The notes: generated by a model from the letters alone, not told the origin. A stretch of DNA of 64,000 bases from Anaerocolumna xylanovorans DSM 12503 (GCF_900143645.1 NZ_FRFD01000008.1:258494-322493); one strand, 5' to 3'. Shown: positions 33,989 through 44,128, numbered from the stretch's first letter. Numbers and translations: made by a program.

Positions 33989-35920
33989 TGCCCGGATATC
34001 AAAATGGTAGCGCTTTTTTTCTATAGAGCGAACAAAAGGGCCGCGGTTTAGTGAAAGAAGGTGTTCTTTGACCATAGCGGCAGGACTATTACTCTCTTTT
34101 GCCCTGTTATAAAATTCCGTTCTAACCTGATAACCCTTATCTTTCAGCTTTGCTTCAAGGGTTTCCATGTGGGAAGAAAGAAGTTCCTTTATTTTCTTAT
34201 TCTCAAGATAGAAAGAATTCTTAAGCTGGTTCTGTTTCAATTCAATTGCCACATCTACAGGACCCAGGTTATCCATTTTCAGATGGAGGACAACTCTTAC
34301 ACCTTCGGTGATATCAAGTTCTGATTTTTTGTTGGAATAAACATAGAGTTCACTGTCTGCATATTGACTCTTTAACTTTACAGGAAGCTGAAGGTAAGCA
34401 AAGAGGTTGTTTAAAGTGTTCATGAAATTTACAGTATCCGTTATGTGGGCTGTCTGGCTTTGCAGAGCAGAAGCTTCCTTAAAAGAAGTGTTTTCCATAA
34501 GTTCTCTGATATCATTTAACTGCGTTAAAAGACTTTCGTAATGGGAACTTATAGCGGCGGGCTTTGCAAACTCCTGGGGAGATATGGACCACTGGGACAA
34601 AAGGGAGGAAGAAAGGAGGTTGTTAAATGCTTTGGAGGAAATAATCTTTTCAGCACTCTTTTCAGTAAAATCAGAAGTTCCTGACAGAAAAGGCTTTAAT
34701 TGGGAAAGAAGTTCTCCGGCAGAAATATTTCCCTGCGTCAGCCCATGGGTTATGGCATCCGGCAGAGTGCCCGAAGGAAAATTCTCCTTTAAAAGGCTTA
34801 GAAACTCCAGTCTTTCCTCTCTGGTAAGTATCCTGCCAATACTGTCCGGAGTATCAAAGTTTCCTTCCGTGGCTTTGTCCATTGAGACAAGCAGCTTATT
34901 AATGATATCAGAATCAAGCTCCGGGAGCCTGCTCTTAAGTGTTCCGGGCAGCAGCCTGGCATCTTCTCCCAAGGTAAGGGAAGATAATCCCGTGTCTTTT
35001 AACAAAGGCGAATTATCTCCAAGGAAATGAAAGATTTCAGAAAGGCCCATCCTGCCCGATAAAATATCCGCAGTATCCCCGGGAGTGGCAGTGTAAAGCT
35101 GTGAATTCTGCAAATTTTGTGCAAGGGCATTTCTTTCCTCCTGATTAAGAACATCGGAAAGCAAAGGAGCAGCCTTGCTAACAGACTCCTCTGCTATACC
35201 GGCGGAAGGAAGCAGGATGGATAAGAGCTTATATTTTGAAGGTGTATCTCCCCCGTCTGAAAGTGCCCTGATAATATTCTCTGAAAGACTGTAAAGCTCT
35301 GCAGAAACTTTTCCGCTGGAATTTAGAAAGCTTTCCATAAAGGTAACATTGGTATTATTAACCGGAAGACCGCCTCGGTTTAAAAATATCAGAGTTTTCA
35401 AAGGGCTGTCAGGAAATTGCAGCATCTGTTTTGACAGGACAGTCAATGTATTCTTATCAATAGACATGCCGGTTTTTAATAATTCCGCCACCATGCTTTT
35501 GTTTCTGTCGCTTTTATTTAAATTAGCTGCTTCTAAAGCTTTGTCTATGGTAGATTCCAGATATAGGTCAGAATCGGGAGGAAGGATTTTAAGGATAAGG
35601 GATTGGGAAGAAGCATCCTCTACACGGAAAGTTACCTTGCTGCCGATGGATAAATCAATTCCATCTGCTGCCAGCCTTCCTTTAATTACCTGCCCATCCT
35701 CTAATTTAACAGTGACTTCATTATTCTTTAGATCAATCACTTCACCCTTTATTACCTGGCCTTTTTCCAGACCGGCAGGGGAAAAGCTGCCTGCAGGGGA
35801 ATTGCCTCCCGTCTGGGAGGAGCCGGAAACACTGTGGGAGGAACTGGGCCCGGTAATGCCGTTATTGTTCATACCAGTTGTATTAATAGTATTTGTATTT
35901 ATGTTATTATTACTAACCAT
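33986..35920 (-). CDS. FliK-like (flagellar hook-length control-related) protein
   Basis: A 644-residue protein with a low-complexity Asn/Ser/Gly-rich N-terminus (about 1-50). A small beta-rich segment follows (KGQVIKGEVIDLKNNEVTVKLEDGQVIKG), then a long helical middle. The C-terminal domain (about 530-610) has NLGPVDVAIELKQNQL...LLSSHMETLEAKLKDKGYQV, the pattern of FliK C-termini (LGxVxV...L...LLxxxxxxLxxxLxxxG). FliK measures the hook and switches export specificity in flagellar assembly. It has no flagellar neighbours, so it may be a second FliK-like protein or have a different role. GGAGG precedes ATG 35920. Confidence 0.55.
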   Translation of the reverse strand: MVSNNNINTNTINTTGMNNNGITGPSSSHSVSGSSQTGGNSPAGSFSPAGLEKGQVIKGEVIDLKNNEVTVKLEDGQVIKGRLAADGIDLSIGSKVTFRVEDASSQSLILKILPPDSDLYLESTIDKALEAANLNKSDRNKSMVAELLKTGMSIDKNTLTVLSKQMLQFPDSPLKTLIFLNRGGLPVNNTNVTFMESFLNSSGKVSAELYSLSENIIRALSDGGDTPSKYKLLSILLPSAGIAEESVSKAAPLLSDVLNQEERNALAQNLQNSQLYTATPGDTADILSGRMGLSEIFHFLGDNSPLLKDTGLSSLTLGEDARLLPGTLKSRLPELDSDIINKLLVSMDKATEGNFDTPDSIGRILTREERLEFLSLLKENFPSGTLPDAITHGLTQGNISAGELLSQLKPFLSGTSDFTEKSAEKIISSKAFNNLLSSSLLSQWSISPQEFAKPAAISSHYESLLTQLNDIRELMENTSFKEASALQSQTAHITDTVNFMNTLNNLFAYLQLPVKLKSQYADSELYVYSNKKSELDITEGVRVVLHLKMDNLGPVDVAIELKQNQLKNSFYLENKKIKELLSSHMETLEAKLKDKGYQVRTEFYNRAKESNSPAAMVKEHLLSLNRGPFVRSIEKKRYHFDIRA

Positions 35921-36058
35921 AAAGGGCCTCCTTTTATTCTTTCGGGTGTTCTATATCTGTTTATATCGGCCGATTTACCATTATACCACACGCCGCTTAA
36001 TAAAATAATGTTATCGAGGGAAAAAACTTTATAAAATAAATAAAATTTCAAAAAAAGA

Positions 36059-36087
36059 TTGCATTTTTCTGCGGCATATATTATAAT
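36059..36087 (+). promoter_or_regulatory. gltB promoter
   Basis: TTGCAT (36059-36064), 17-base spacer, TATAAT (36082-36087). It lies in the 326-base divergent region between the fliK-like gene and gltB, the rest of which is AT-rich. Confidence 0.75.
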
Positions 36088-36098
36088 CTGTTACAGAA

Positions 36099-36142
36099 CA
36101 AAGGCGTTCTTGAAGAAAATGTAATTCAAGGATGCCTTTTTT
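36099..36142 (+). terminator. promoter-proximal attenuator in the gltB leader
   Basis: AAAGGCGTTCTTGAA pairs with TTCAAGGATGCCTTTT (with G-U pairs) around a ten-base loop and ends in six T. It begins within about ten bases of the predicted transcript start and about 105 bases before the gltB start, so it must regulate gltB. The layout matches the glnA leader. Confidence 0.75.
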
Positions 36143-36246
36143 GTATGAAAAATTATCCGTTACCTCTTTACAATTATTCATGGAGGTAATCAAAGGGCAT
36201 GTTGATTTAAAAAAGCAGGTAAATTTAGAAGAAGAGAGGCGTGCGA

Positions 36247-39200
36247 ATGGACAGATATGGCGTAGAAGAGACAAAGCGTACACAGACGGGACTGTATGAC
36301 CCCAGATTTGAACATGATAACTGCGGTATTGGTGCAGTTGTCAATATCAAAGGCGTAAAGACCCATGAAACAGTAGCCAATGCATTGAAGATTGTTGAGA
36401 ATCTGGAACACCGTGCCGGAAAGGATGCGGAAGGAAAGACCGGAGATGGTGTCGGAATCCTGCTTCAGATATCCCATAAGTTTTTTGTGAAGGAAACAGA
36501 AGCGCTTAATATCAATATTGGCGGAGAAAGAGATTACGGTATTGGTATGTTTTTCTTTCCCCAGGAGGAGCTTAGCAGGAACCAGGCAAAGAAGATGTTT
36601 GAGATAATCGTGGAAAAGGAAGGCATGGAATTCTTAGGCTGGAGAGAGGTTCCTACTGTTCCCGATATTCTGGGACATAAGGCTGTGGAATGTATGCCCT
36701 ATATTATGCAGGGCTTTGTTGGGAGACCTCATGGTGTGAAGAAAGGGCTTGATTTTGACCGTAAGCTCTATATTGCCAGAAGAGTGTTTGAGCAAAGCAA
36801 CGATAATACCTACGTAGTGTCCCTGTCCAGCCGTACCATTGTATATAAGGGTATGTTTTTGGTTAAGCAGCTTCGCAGGTTCTTTATGGATCTTCAGGAT
36901 GAAGCCTATGAATCTGCCATTGCCATTGTTCACTCCCGTTTTAGTACTAATACCAATCCAAGCTGGCATAGGGCACATCCCAACAGGCTAATTGTGCATA
37001 ACGGTGAAATCAACACCATCAGAGGAAATGTGGATAAGATGCTTGCCAGAGAAGAGACCATGCAGTCCAAGTACTTAAATAAGGAGCTGCATAAGATTCT
37101 TCCTGTTATTAATACAGAAGGTTCTGATTCTGCCATGCTTGATAATGCCCTGGAATTCTTAATCATGAGCGGAATGGATTTACCCCTTGCCGTTATGATA
37201 ACCATACCCGAACCTTGGGCCAATGACCAGAATATGAGCCAGGAAAGGCGGGACTTCTACCAATACTATGCAACTATGATGGAGCCCTGGGACGGCCCGG
37301 CCTCCATCCTTTTCAGTGACGGTGATATTATGGGAGCAGTACTTGACCGCAATGGCCTAAGACCGTCCCGCTACTATATCACAGATGATAATCATGTAAT
37401 CCTTTCTTCTGAAGTTGGTGTATTAGACATTGCTCCGGAAAAGATCGTGAAAAAGGAAAGGCTTCGTCCCGGTAAAATGCTCTTAGTAGATACAGTTAAA
37501 GGCCGTGTTATTGATGACGAAGACTTAAAGAACAGCTATGCCACCAACAGTCCTTACGGCGAATGGCTGGACAGCAATCTTGTCAAATTAAAGGATCTCC
37601 ACATTCCGAATAAGAAAGTGTGGGAATACAATGACGAGGAAAGAGCAAGGCTTCAGAAAGCATTTGGCTATACCTATGAGGAATACAGAACTACCATTCT
37701 TCCCATGGCAAGAACCGGCGGGGAACCTGTCGCAGCAATGGGCGCTGACGGTCCTCTTCCCATACTGTCAAAGAGCAATCCACCTCTTTTTAGCTATTTC
37801 AGACAGCTCTTTGCCCAGGTAACCAACCCCCCCATTGATGCTATCAGGGAAGAAATCGTTACTTCCACCGATGTTTATATCGGTGAAGACGGCAACCTTC
37901 TGGAGGAATGTGCAGAGAACTGTAAGGTCCTTAAGATTCATAATCCTATCCTTACAAGCACTGATTTGTTAAAGATTAAATCCATGAAGATACCGGGCTT
38001 TAAGGTGGAAACTATTCCTATCATATACTATAAGAATACTTCTCTGGAGAGAGCTATTGACCATATATTTGTAGAAGCAGACCGTGCTTATAAGGACGGA
38101 GCTAATATCTTAATTCTTTCTGACAGGGGTGTGGATGAAAACCATGTAGCAATACCCGCCCTTCTTGCCGTATCCGCCATGCAGCAGCACCTGGTAAGAA
38201 CAAAGAAGAGAACGGCAGTCGCTATGATATTGGAGAGTGCGGAACCAAGGGAAGTACACCACTTTGCAACTCTTTTGGGCTATGGTGCCTGTGCGGTAAA
38301 TCCTTACCTTGCCCAGGAATCCATCAAGCAGTTGATTGCAAGCAATATGTTAGATAAGGATTATTACGCAGCAGTAAATGATTATAATAAAGCTATCTTA
38401 AAGGGAATCGTTAAGATTGCTTCCAAGATGGGTATCTCAACGATACAGTCCTATCAGGGCTCCAAGATATTCGAAGCTATCGGTATCAGCAAAGAGGTAA
38501 TAGATAAGTATTTTACCGATACCGTAAGCCGTATCGGCGGAATTACCATCAAGGATATTGAAAAGCAGGTAGATGAGCTTCATACCAAGGCATTTGATCC
38601 TCTTGGACTGAATACGGATTTAACCCTTGAAAACAGCGGACACCATAAGCTAAGAAGCGGTAAGGATGAGCACCTTTATAATCCCCAGACCATTCATCAG
38701 CTGCAGAAGGCTACCAGAACAGGAGATTATGAAGCCTTTAAGGAATATACAAAGCTCATTGAAAAGGAAGAGGAAGGCATTAATTTAAGAGGTCTTCTTG
38801 AATTCAATCTTCCTAAGAACGGCATTCCCATTGAAGAAGTAGAAAGTGTGGACTCTATTGTAAAACGCTTTAAGACCGGTGCCATGTCCTACGGTTCTAT
38901 TTCACAGGAAGCCCATGAGACTCTTGCCATTGCCATGAATATGTTAGGAGGCAAGTCCAACAGCGGTGAAGGCGGTGAAAGTCTTGAACGTCTTACAACC
39001 GGAAAAGATGGTTTAAACAGATGTTCCGCTATTAAGCAGGTAGCTTCCGGGCGTTTTGGCGTTACCAGCCAGTATCTGGTAAGTGCAAAGGAAATCCAGA
39101 TTAAGATGGCACAGGGAGCAAAGCCCGGAGAAGGCGGTCAGCTTCCGGCGGAGAAGGTATATCCCTGGGTAGCCAAAACAAGGCATTCAACTCCCGGTGT

Positions 39201-40806
39201 AGGATTAATCTCCCCGCCCCCCCACCATGATATCTATTCCATTGAGGATTTGGCGCAGCTAATCTATGACCTTAAGAATTCCAATAAGGATGCCAGAATT
39301 TCTGTTAAGCTGGTATCAGAAGCAGGTGTTGGAACCGTTGCTGCCGGTGTCGCAAAGGCAGGAGCACAGGTTATCCTCATATCCGGCTTTGACGGCGGTA
39401 CCGGAGCAGCACCCAGAAATTCCATCCACAATGCCGGACTTCCCTGGGAGTTAGGTCTTGCAGAAACCCATCAGACCCTTATAATGAATGGTCTGCGTTC
39501 CAGGGTAATGGTAGAGACTGACGGTAAGCTGATGACAGGAAGGGATGTTGTGATTGCCGCACTTCTTGGAGCAGAGGAATTTGGCTTTGCCACAGCGCCC
39601 CTTGTAACCTTAGGCTGTGTAATGATGCGTGTGTGCAACCTGGATACCTGTCCGGTAGGCGTTGCCACCCAGAACCCGGAACTTCGTAAGAACTTCAAGG
39701 GCAAGCCGGAATATGTAGTAAACTTCATGCGCTTTATTGCACAGGAAGTAAGAGAATATATGGCAAAACTTGGTGTCAGAAAGCTTGAGGAATTAGTCGG
39801 AAGAAGTGAGCTGTTAAAAGAAAAGGAAGCTGTTAATACAGGAAGAGCTGCACGAATCGACCTCTCGAAGATTCTCAACAATCCTTTTGACGGAAATACC
39901 GAGGAAGCGCATTTTGATCCCAAGAAGATATATAACTTTGAGCTTGAAAATACCATTGATGAAAAAGTACTGTTAAAGAAGCTTAAGAGCGCTATTGCTT
40001 CCGGACAGTCTAAGACCATTGAGACCCAGGTCTCCAATATCGACCGTACCTTTGGGACCATCTTAGGTTCCGAGATAACAAAGGCACATGGAACTTCCTT
40101 AGAGGATGATACTTATGTCATCAAATGTCAGGGAAGCGGCGGACAGAGCTTTGGTGCATTTATCCCGAAAGGGCTTACCCTTGAACTCTCCGGTGACAGC
40201 AACGATTACTTCGGAAAAGGTCTTTCCGGCGGAAAGCTTGTGGTATATCCTCCAAAGGGAACCAGATTCGAAGCGGATAAGAATATTATTATCGGAAATG
40301 TTGCCCTGTATGGTGCTACCAGCGGTAAGGTATTCATAAATGGTGTGGCCGGTGAACGTTTCTGTGTTCGTAACTCCGGTGCCAGTGCCGTTGTAGAAGG
40401 CGTTGGTGACCACGGCTGTGAGTATATGACAGGCGGAAGAGTTGTGGTGCTTGGTACAACAGGAAAGAACTTTGCAGCCGGCATGAGCGGCGGTATAGCT
40501 TATGTACTGGATGAGGGCAGTAACCTTTATAAGAAGCTCAATAAGGAAATGGTGTCTATGGAGTCTGTATCGGAGAAATATGACGTACTGGAATTAAAGA
40601 GTATGATTACCGAGCACGTTAAGATGACAGGTTCTGTTAAGGGCAAAGATATCCTGGATAACTTTATGGATTATCTGCCGAGATTCAAGAAAATCATTCC
40701 TTACGATTACAGCCGTATGCTTATGACCATCGTCCAGATGGAGGAAAAGGGCTTAAGCAGCGAGCAGGCACAAATTGAGGCATTCTTTGCCAACACCAGG
40801 GGCTAG
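36247..40806 (+). CDS. gltB: glutamate synthase, large subunit
   Basis: Start set at ATG 36247, eight bases after AGAGG; an in-frame GTG at 36241 is less suitable. At about 1519 residues it has the full domain order of GltB. A class II glutamine amidotransferase domain has its nucleophile Cys in FEHDNCGIGAVV; the residues before it would be cleaved as a propeptide. A central domain follows, then the FMN-binding synthase barrel (GAMSYGSISQEAHETLA, GGKSNSGEGGE, GGTGAAP) with the 3Fe-4S cysteines in CVMMRVCNLDTCPVGVATQ. A C-terminal GXGXG beta-helix (GGRVVVLGTTGKNFAAGMSGG) ends the protein. It makes glutamate from glutamine and 2-oxoglutarate with GltD, closing the GS-GOGAT cycle with glnA. Confidence 0.97.
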   Translation: MDRYGVEETKRTQTGLYDPRFEHDNCGIGAVVNIKGVKTHETVANALKIVENLEHRAGKDAEGKTGDGVGILLQISHKFFVKETEALNINIGGERDYGIGMFFFPQEELSRNQAKKMFEIIVEKEGMEFLGWREVPTVPDILGHKAVECMPYIMQGFVGRPHGVKKGLDFDRKLYIARRVFEQSNDNTYVVSLSSRTIVYKGMFLVKQLRRFFMDLQDEAYESAIAIVHSRFSTNTNPSWHRAHPNRLIVHNGEINTIRGNVDKMLAREETMQSKYLNKELHKILPVINTEGSDSAMLDNALEFLIMSGMDLPLAVMITIPEPWANDQNMSQERRDFYQYYATMMEPWDGPASILFSDGDIMGAVLDRNGLRPSRYYITDDNHVILSSEVGVLDIAPEKIVKKERLRPGKMLLVDTVKGRVIDDEDLKNSYATNSPYGEWLDSNLVKLKDLHIPNKKVWEYNDEERARLQKAFGYTYEEYRTTILPMARTGGEPVAAMGADGPLPILSKSNPPLFSYFRQLFAQVTNPPIDAIREEIVTSTDVYIGEDGNLLEECAENCKVLKIHNPILTSTDLLKIKSMKIPGFKVETIPIIYYKNTSLERAIDHIFVEADRAYKDGANILILSDRGVDENHVAIPALLAVSAMQQHLVRTKKRTAVAMILESAEPREVHHFATLLGYGACAVNPYLAQESIKQLIASNMLDKDYYAAVNDYNKAILKGIVKIASKMGISTIQSYQGSKIFEAIGISKEVIDKYFTDTVSRIGGITIKDIEKQVDELHTKAFDPLGLNTDLTLENSGHHKLRSGKDEHLYNPQTIHQLQKATRTGDYEAFKEYTKLIEKEEEGINLRGLLEFNLPKNGIPIEEVESVDSIVKRFKTGAMSYGSISQEAHETLAIAMNMLGGKSNSGEGGESLERLTTGKDGLNRCSAIKQVASGRFGVTSQYLVSAKEIQIKMAQGAKPGEGGQLPAEKVYPWVAKTRHSTPGVGLISPPPHHDIYSIEDLAQLIYDLKNSNKDARISVKLVSEAGVGTVAAGVAKAGAQVILISGFDGGTGAAPRNSIHNAGLPWELGLAETHQTLIMNGLRSRVMVETDGKLMTGRDVVIAALLGAEEFGFATAPLVTLGCVMMRVCNLDTCPVGVATQNPELRKNFKGKPEYVVNFMRFIAQEVREYMAKLGVRKLEELVGRSELLKEKEAVNTGRAARIDLSKILNNPFDGNTEEAHFDPKKIYNFELENTIDEKVLLKKLKSAIASGQSKTIETQVSNIDRTFGTILGSEITKAHGTSLEDDTYVIKCQGSGGQSFGAFIPKGLTLELSGDSNDYFGKGLSGGKLVVYPPKGTRFEADKNIIIGNVALYGATSGKVFINGVAGERFCVRNSGASAVVEGVGDHGCEYMTGGRVVVLGTTGKNFAAGMSGGIAYVLDEGSNLYKKLNKEMVSMESVSEKYDVLELKSMITEHVKMTGSVKGKDILDNFMDYLPRFKKIIPYDYSRMLMTIVQMEEKGLSSEQAQIEAFFANTRG

Positions 40807-40819
40807 GAGGTAAGAAGCA

Positions 40820-42304
40820 ATGGGAAAACCAACAGGATTTATGGAATATGACAGAAAGCTAAGCAAAGGGCTGGCTCCTCTTGAACGTATAAAGAATTTT
40901 AATGAATTCCACATTCCTTTATCCAAGGAAGAGCAAAAGATACAGGGGGCAAGGTGCATGGATTGCGGTGTACCCTTCTGCCAGTCAGGAGTCATCTTAA
41001 ACGGTATGACCTCAGGCTGTCCTTTAAACAACCTGGTACCGGAGTGGAATGACCTTTTATATAACGGAAATATGAATCAGGCCTTAAAGCGTCTGTTTAA
41101 GACAAATAATTTCCCTGAATTTACCGGGCGTGTATGTCCGGCTCCCTGTGAGCCGGCCTGCACCTGTAATGTGGCAACCAGTCCGGTATCCATTAAGGAA
41201 AATGAATTAAGCATTATTGAAAACGGCTATAAATCAGGCTTTGTTACCGCACAGCCTCCCAAAGTGAGAACCGGCAAGAAGGTTGCTGTTATAGGCTCCG
41301 GTCCCTCCGGTCTTGCAGCAGCAGACCAGTTAAATAAAAGGGGGCATCAGGTAACTGTGTTTGAACGCTCTGACCGTATCGGCGGATTGTTGATGTATGG
41401 TATCCCGAATATGAAATTGGAGAAACACATCATAGAACGCCGGATAGAAATCATGAAGGAAGAAGGTATTACCTTCGTTACCGGAGCAGATGTCGGCAAG
41501 AACTACAAAGTTTCTGATATCAAGAAGGAATTTGGCAGTATCATCCTTGCCTGCGGAGCTTCAAAGCCAAGGGATATCAAGGCACCTGGCAGAGAAGCCA
41601 GGGGAATCTGCTTTGCTGTGGATTTCTTAAAGGGTGTTACCAAGAGTCTCCTTGATTCTAACTTTAAAGATAATGCCTGTATCAATACAAAGGGTAAGAA
41701 CGTGGTAGTAATCGGCGGCGGTGATACGGGAAATGACTGTGTGGGAACCAGCATCAGACAGGGAGCAAAATCCGTTCTTCAGATAGAAATGATGCCTAAG
41801 CCACCGGAAAACAGGACCGAAGATAATCCCTGGCCTGAATGGCCTAAGGTTCTAAAGACCGATTACGGCCAGGAGGAAGCCATTGCCGTCTTCGGCCATG
41901 ACCCCAGAGTATATGAATCTACCGTAAAGGAATTTATCGCAGATAAGGACGGCAACCTCACAAAGGTTAAGGTAGTAAAGCTTTGCAGTAAATTTAATGC
42001 CGAAACCAAGCGTTTTCAGATGGAAGAAGTTCCTGGCAGTGAATATGTGGTGGACGCAGATTATGTATTTATTGCAGCAGGCTTTTTAGGAACAGAAGAA
42101 TATGTGGCAAAGGCCTTTGGCGTAGAACTAAATGCCAGAACCAATGTTGCAACGGAAGAAGGCAAATACCGGACCAGTGCAGATAAAGTATTTGTGGCTG
42201 GTGATATGCACAGAGGCCAGTCGCTGGTGGTATGGGCTATCAGAGAAGGCAGGGAAGTTGCAAGGGCCGTAGATGAACATTTGATGGGATACAGCAATTT
42301 GTAG
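40820..42304 (+). CDS. gltD: glutamate synthase, small subunit
   Basis: A 494-residue flavoprotein. The N-terminal part carries two cysteine clusters for 4Fe-4S centres (CMDCGVPFCQSG...GCPL and CPAPCEPACTC). It is followed by an FAD-binding GSGPSGLAAADQL and an NADPH-binding GGGDTGNDCVGT motif. It passes electrons from NADPH to GltB. It starts 13 bases after gltB with GGAGGT at the proper distance. A strong terminator follows. Confidence 0.97.
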   Translation: MGKPTGFMEYDRKLSKGLAPLERIKNFNEFHIPLSKEEQKIQGARCMDCGVPFCQSGVILNGMTSGCPLNNLVPEWNDLLYNGNMNQALKRLFKTNNFPEFTGRVCPAPCEPACTCNVATSPVSIKENELSIIENGYKSGFVTAQPPKVRTGKKVAVIGSGPSGLAAADQLNKRGHQVTVFERSDRIGGLLMYGIPNMKLEKHIIERRIEIMKEEGITFVTGADVGKNYKVSDIKKEFGSIILACGASKPRDIKAPGREARGICFAVDFLKGVTKSLLDSNFKDNACINTKGKNVVVIGGGDTGNDCVGTSIRQGAKSVLQIEMMPKPPENRTEDNPWPEWPKVLKTDYGQEEAIAVFGHDPRVYESTVKEFIADKDGNLTKVKVVKLCSKFNAETKRFQMEEVPGSEYVVDADYVFIAAGFLGTEEYVAKAFGVELNARTNVATEEGKYRTSADKVFVAGDMHRGQSLVVWAIREGREVARAVDEHLMGYSNL

Positions 42305-42368
42305 AGAAGATGCATTACCTGTAAGTTTCACAGGCTTTGATGAAGATGAAATTGAAGTTAAAATAGAG

Positions 42369-42400
42369 GTAACCGGCAGAATTTGGCCGGTTACTTTTTT
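42369..42400 (+). terminator. terminator of gltBD
   Basis: GTAACCGGC (42369-42377) pairs with GCCGGTTAC (42386-42394), followed by six T. It separates gltBD from the biosynthetic cluster. Confidence 0.9.
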
Positions 42401-42455
42401 GTTTAAAATAGAACTGGGATAAACAAAAATATACAATAAATGGCAATATATTTCA

Positions 42456-42484
42456 TGCATATATATGCAAATGTATGCTATTAT
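42456..42484 (+). promoter_or_regulatory. extended -10 promoter with palindromic operator of the biosynthetic cluster
   Basis: TGCTATTAT (42476-42484) is an extended -10 element. The place of the -35 box is occupied by a perfect 14-base palindrome, TGCATATATATGCA (42456-42469), a plausible site for a dimeric regulator. The regulator is not encoded in the cluster. Confidence 0.5.
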
Positions 42485-42556
42485 TAAAATGTAATATTTT
42501 AGTAAAAAATGCACTTTTATGTAATGAAAATAAGTAACATAGAAGGGAAATCAATA

Positions 42557-44128
42557 ATGAGAGAAAATCAAATCCTGCTGGTCAATTTTCATAATTTTGA
42601 TAAAAAATGCTATGAAATGGAAGAAGCCTTAGGGCTGCAATATATCGCTACATACTTAGAGAGCAAAGAAATACATTCAGAAGTATGTGATACGGCCATT
42701 GTTACTATATCGTTGGAAAATATAGTAGATAAAATTGTAAATCAGGACTATTTAATTGTTGCTTTCTCAATTTATCAAACAACCTATGATTATACCAAAC
42801 AGGTTATAGCAGAATTGTTGAAAAGGCATTACAGGGGACATATTATACTGGGAGGGTATTTTGTTTCTCTGGCTTATAAAGAAGTTCTGTCTGAAATCGG
42901 AGATTATATTGACTGTATTATCTTTGGTGAAGGAGAGCAGGCTTTTTATAATTATGCAAAGCGTATTATTAAAAATGAGCCGTGGAAGGATTTAAAAAGT
43001 GTAATATATAAGGAAAATAATAAAATTATAGTTAATGACAAACTAGAATTGATTTATGATTTGGATACAATACCAATACCTAAGAGGGAAAAAATGCAAT
43101 TTAGGAAATTGGCCAAAATATACTCCAGCAGAGGATGTTATGGGAGATGTGCATTTTGCAGTATTTATTGTTTCTTTGGATTTGATAAAAAGAAATGGAG
43201 AAGCAGAAGCGTAGAAAATATTATTGAAGAAATAAAATATCTGCTGGAAGAGCATGGCATTAAAAGTTTGTATTTCGTTGATGACAACTTTATGGGGCTT
43301 GGCAAAAACGGTAAGGAAAGAGCATACAGATTGGCGGAGAGCATTATTGAAAATAACATTAAAGTTACATATAGCGTAGAGTTTCGGGTGAATGATGCCG
43401 ATTATACTGTAATCTCCAAAATGAAAGAAAGCGGCCTGCGGAAAATATTTTACGGCGTGGAAAGCGGTGTACAAAAAGAGCTGGATTTACTTAATAAATT
43501 TACTACAACGGCCCAAAACATAGAAGCAATTAAAATGACATACCTGGCAGGAATTGAACCGAATATTGGATTCATTATGTTTACGCCATATACTTCCTTT
43601 GATGAAATCCTGGAAAACCTGGAATTCCTGGAAGGATTGATTCAATATAACTGCTTATCAAACAGCATGATAAAATCAAGATTAATCATACAGCCGGGAT
43701 TTGATATCTATGAGAGATTGAAAGCAGAAAATAGAATTATCTGGGATAATACAACATATCAATATGTTTATGAATTTGTTGATAAGAAAGTTGAATTATA
43801 TTACAGCATACTTGTAAGCAACTATAATACGGATATCGGTGGATTGAATGCTGATTTGGCGCAAATAAAAGATGAGTTGTTTATTTGGGATTTGTATGAT
43901 GACAAATGTTATGAATACCAGTGCATAAGGCAATTAGAAAGGGAAGTGTTTCTTATAGAGCTGGACTATGCAAAGGAAATTGCACGGATAGTTGATGAAA
44001 ACCAACCGGAACAGATAGATACTTTAAATTATACGATAAGCCAAAAAGTGGATACTGCTTTAAAATTATATAATAATTTATTAAAAGACGGCAGGTTTAA
44101 AAAATATATGAAGAAGGTACCGGAATGA
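42557..44128 (+). CDS. radical SAM protein with N-terminal B12-binding-like domain
   Basis: Start set at ATG 42557 after AAGGGA; the frame is open for 16 codons upstream without a better site. Residues about 1-140 resemble a cobalamin-binding Rossmann domain (GLQYIATYLES, IVAFSIYQTTYDYTKQ, IILGGYFVS, IIFGEGE), but the DxHxxG cobalt ligand is absent. Residues about 185-400 form a radical SAM core with C194-YGR-C198-AF-C201. Such enzymes perform methylations, ring closures or rearrangements in natural-product pathways. The C-terminal part of about 130 residues is helical and unrecognised. It starts the tightly packed cluster and overlaps the next gene by four bases. The substrate is unknown. 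Confidence 0.85.
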   Translation: MRENQILLVNFHNFDKKCYEMEEALGLQYIATYLESKEIHSEVCDTAIVTISLENIVDKIVNQDYLIVAFSIYQTTYDYTKQVIAELLKRHYRGHIILGGYFVSLAYKEVLSEIGDYIDCIIFGEGEQAFYNYAKRIIKNEPWKDLKSVIYKENNKIIVNDKLELIYDLDTIPIPKREKMQFRKLAKIYSSRGCYGRCAFCSIYCFFGFDKKKWRSRSVENIIEEIKYLLEEHGIKSLYFVDDNFMGLGKNGKERAYRLAESIIENNIKVTYSVEFRVNDADYTVISKMKESGLRKIFYGVESGVQKELDLLNKFTTTAQNIEAIKMTYLAGIEPNIGFIMFTPYTSFDEILENLEFLEGLIQYNCLSNSMIKSRLIIQPGFDIYERLKAENRIIWDNTTYQYVYEFVDKKVELYYSILVSNYNTDIGGLNADLAQIKDELFIWDLYDDKCYEYQCIRQLEREVFLIELDYAKEIARIVDENQPEQIDTLNYTISQKVDTALKLYNNLLKDGRFKKYMKKVPE

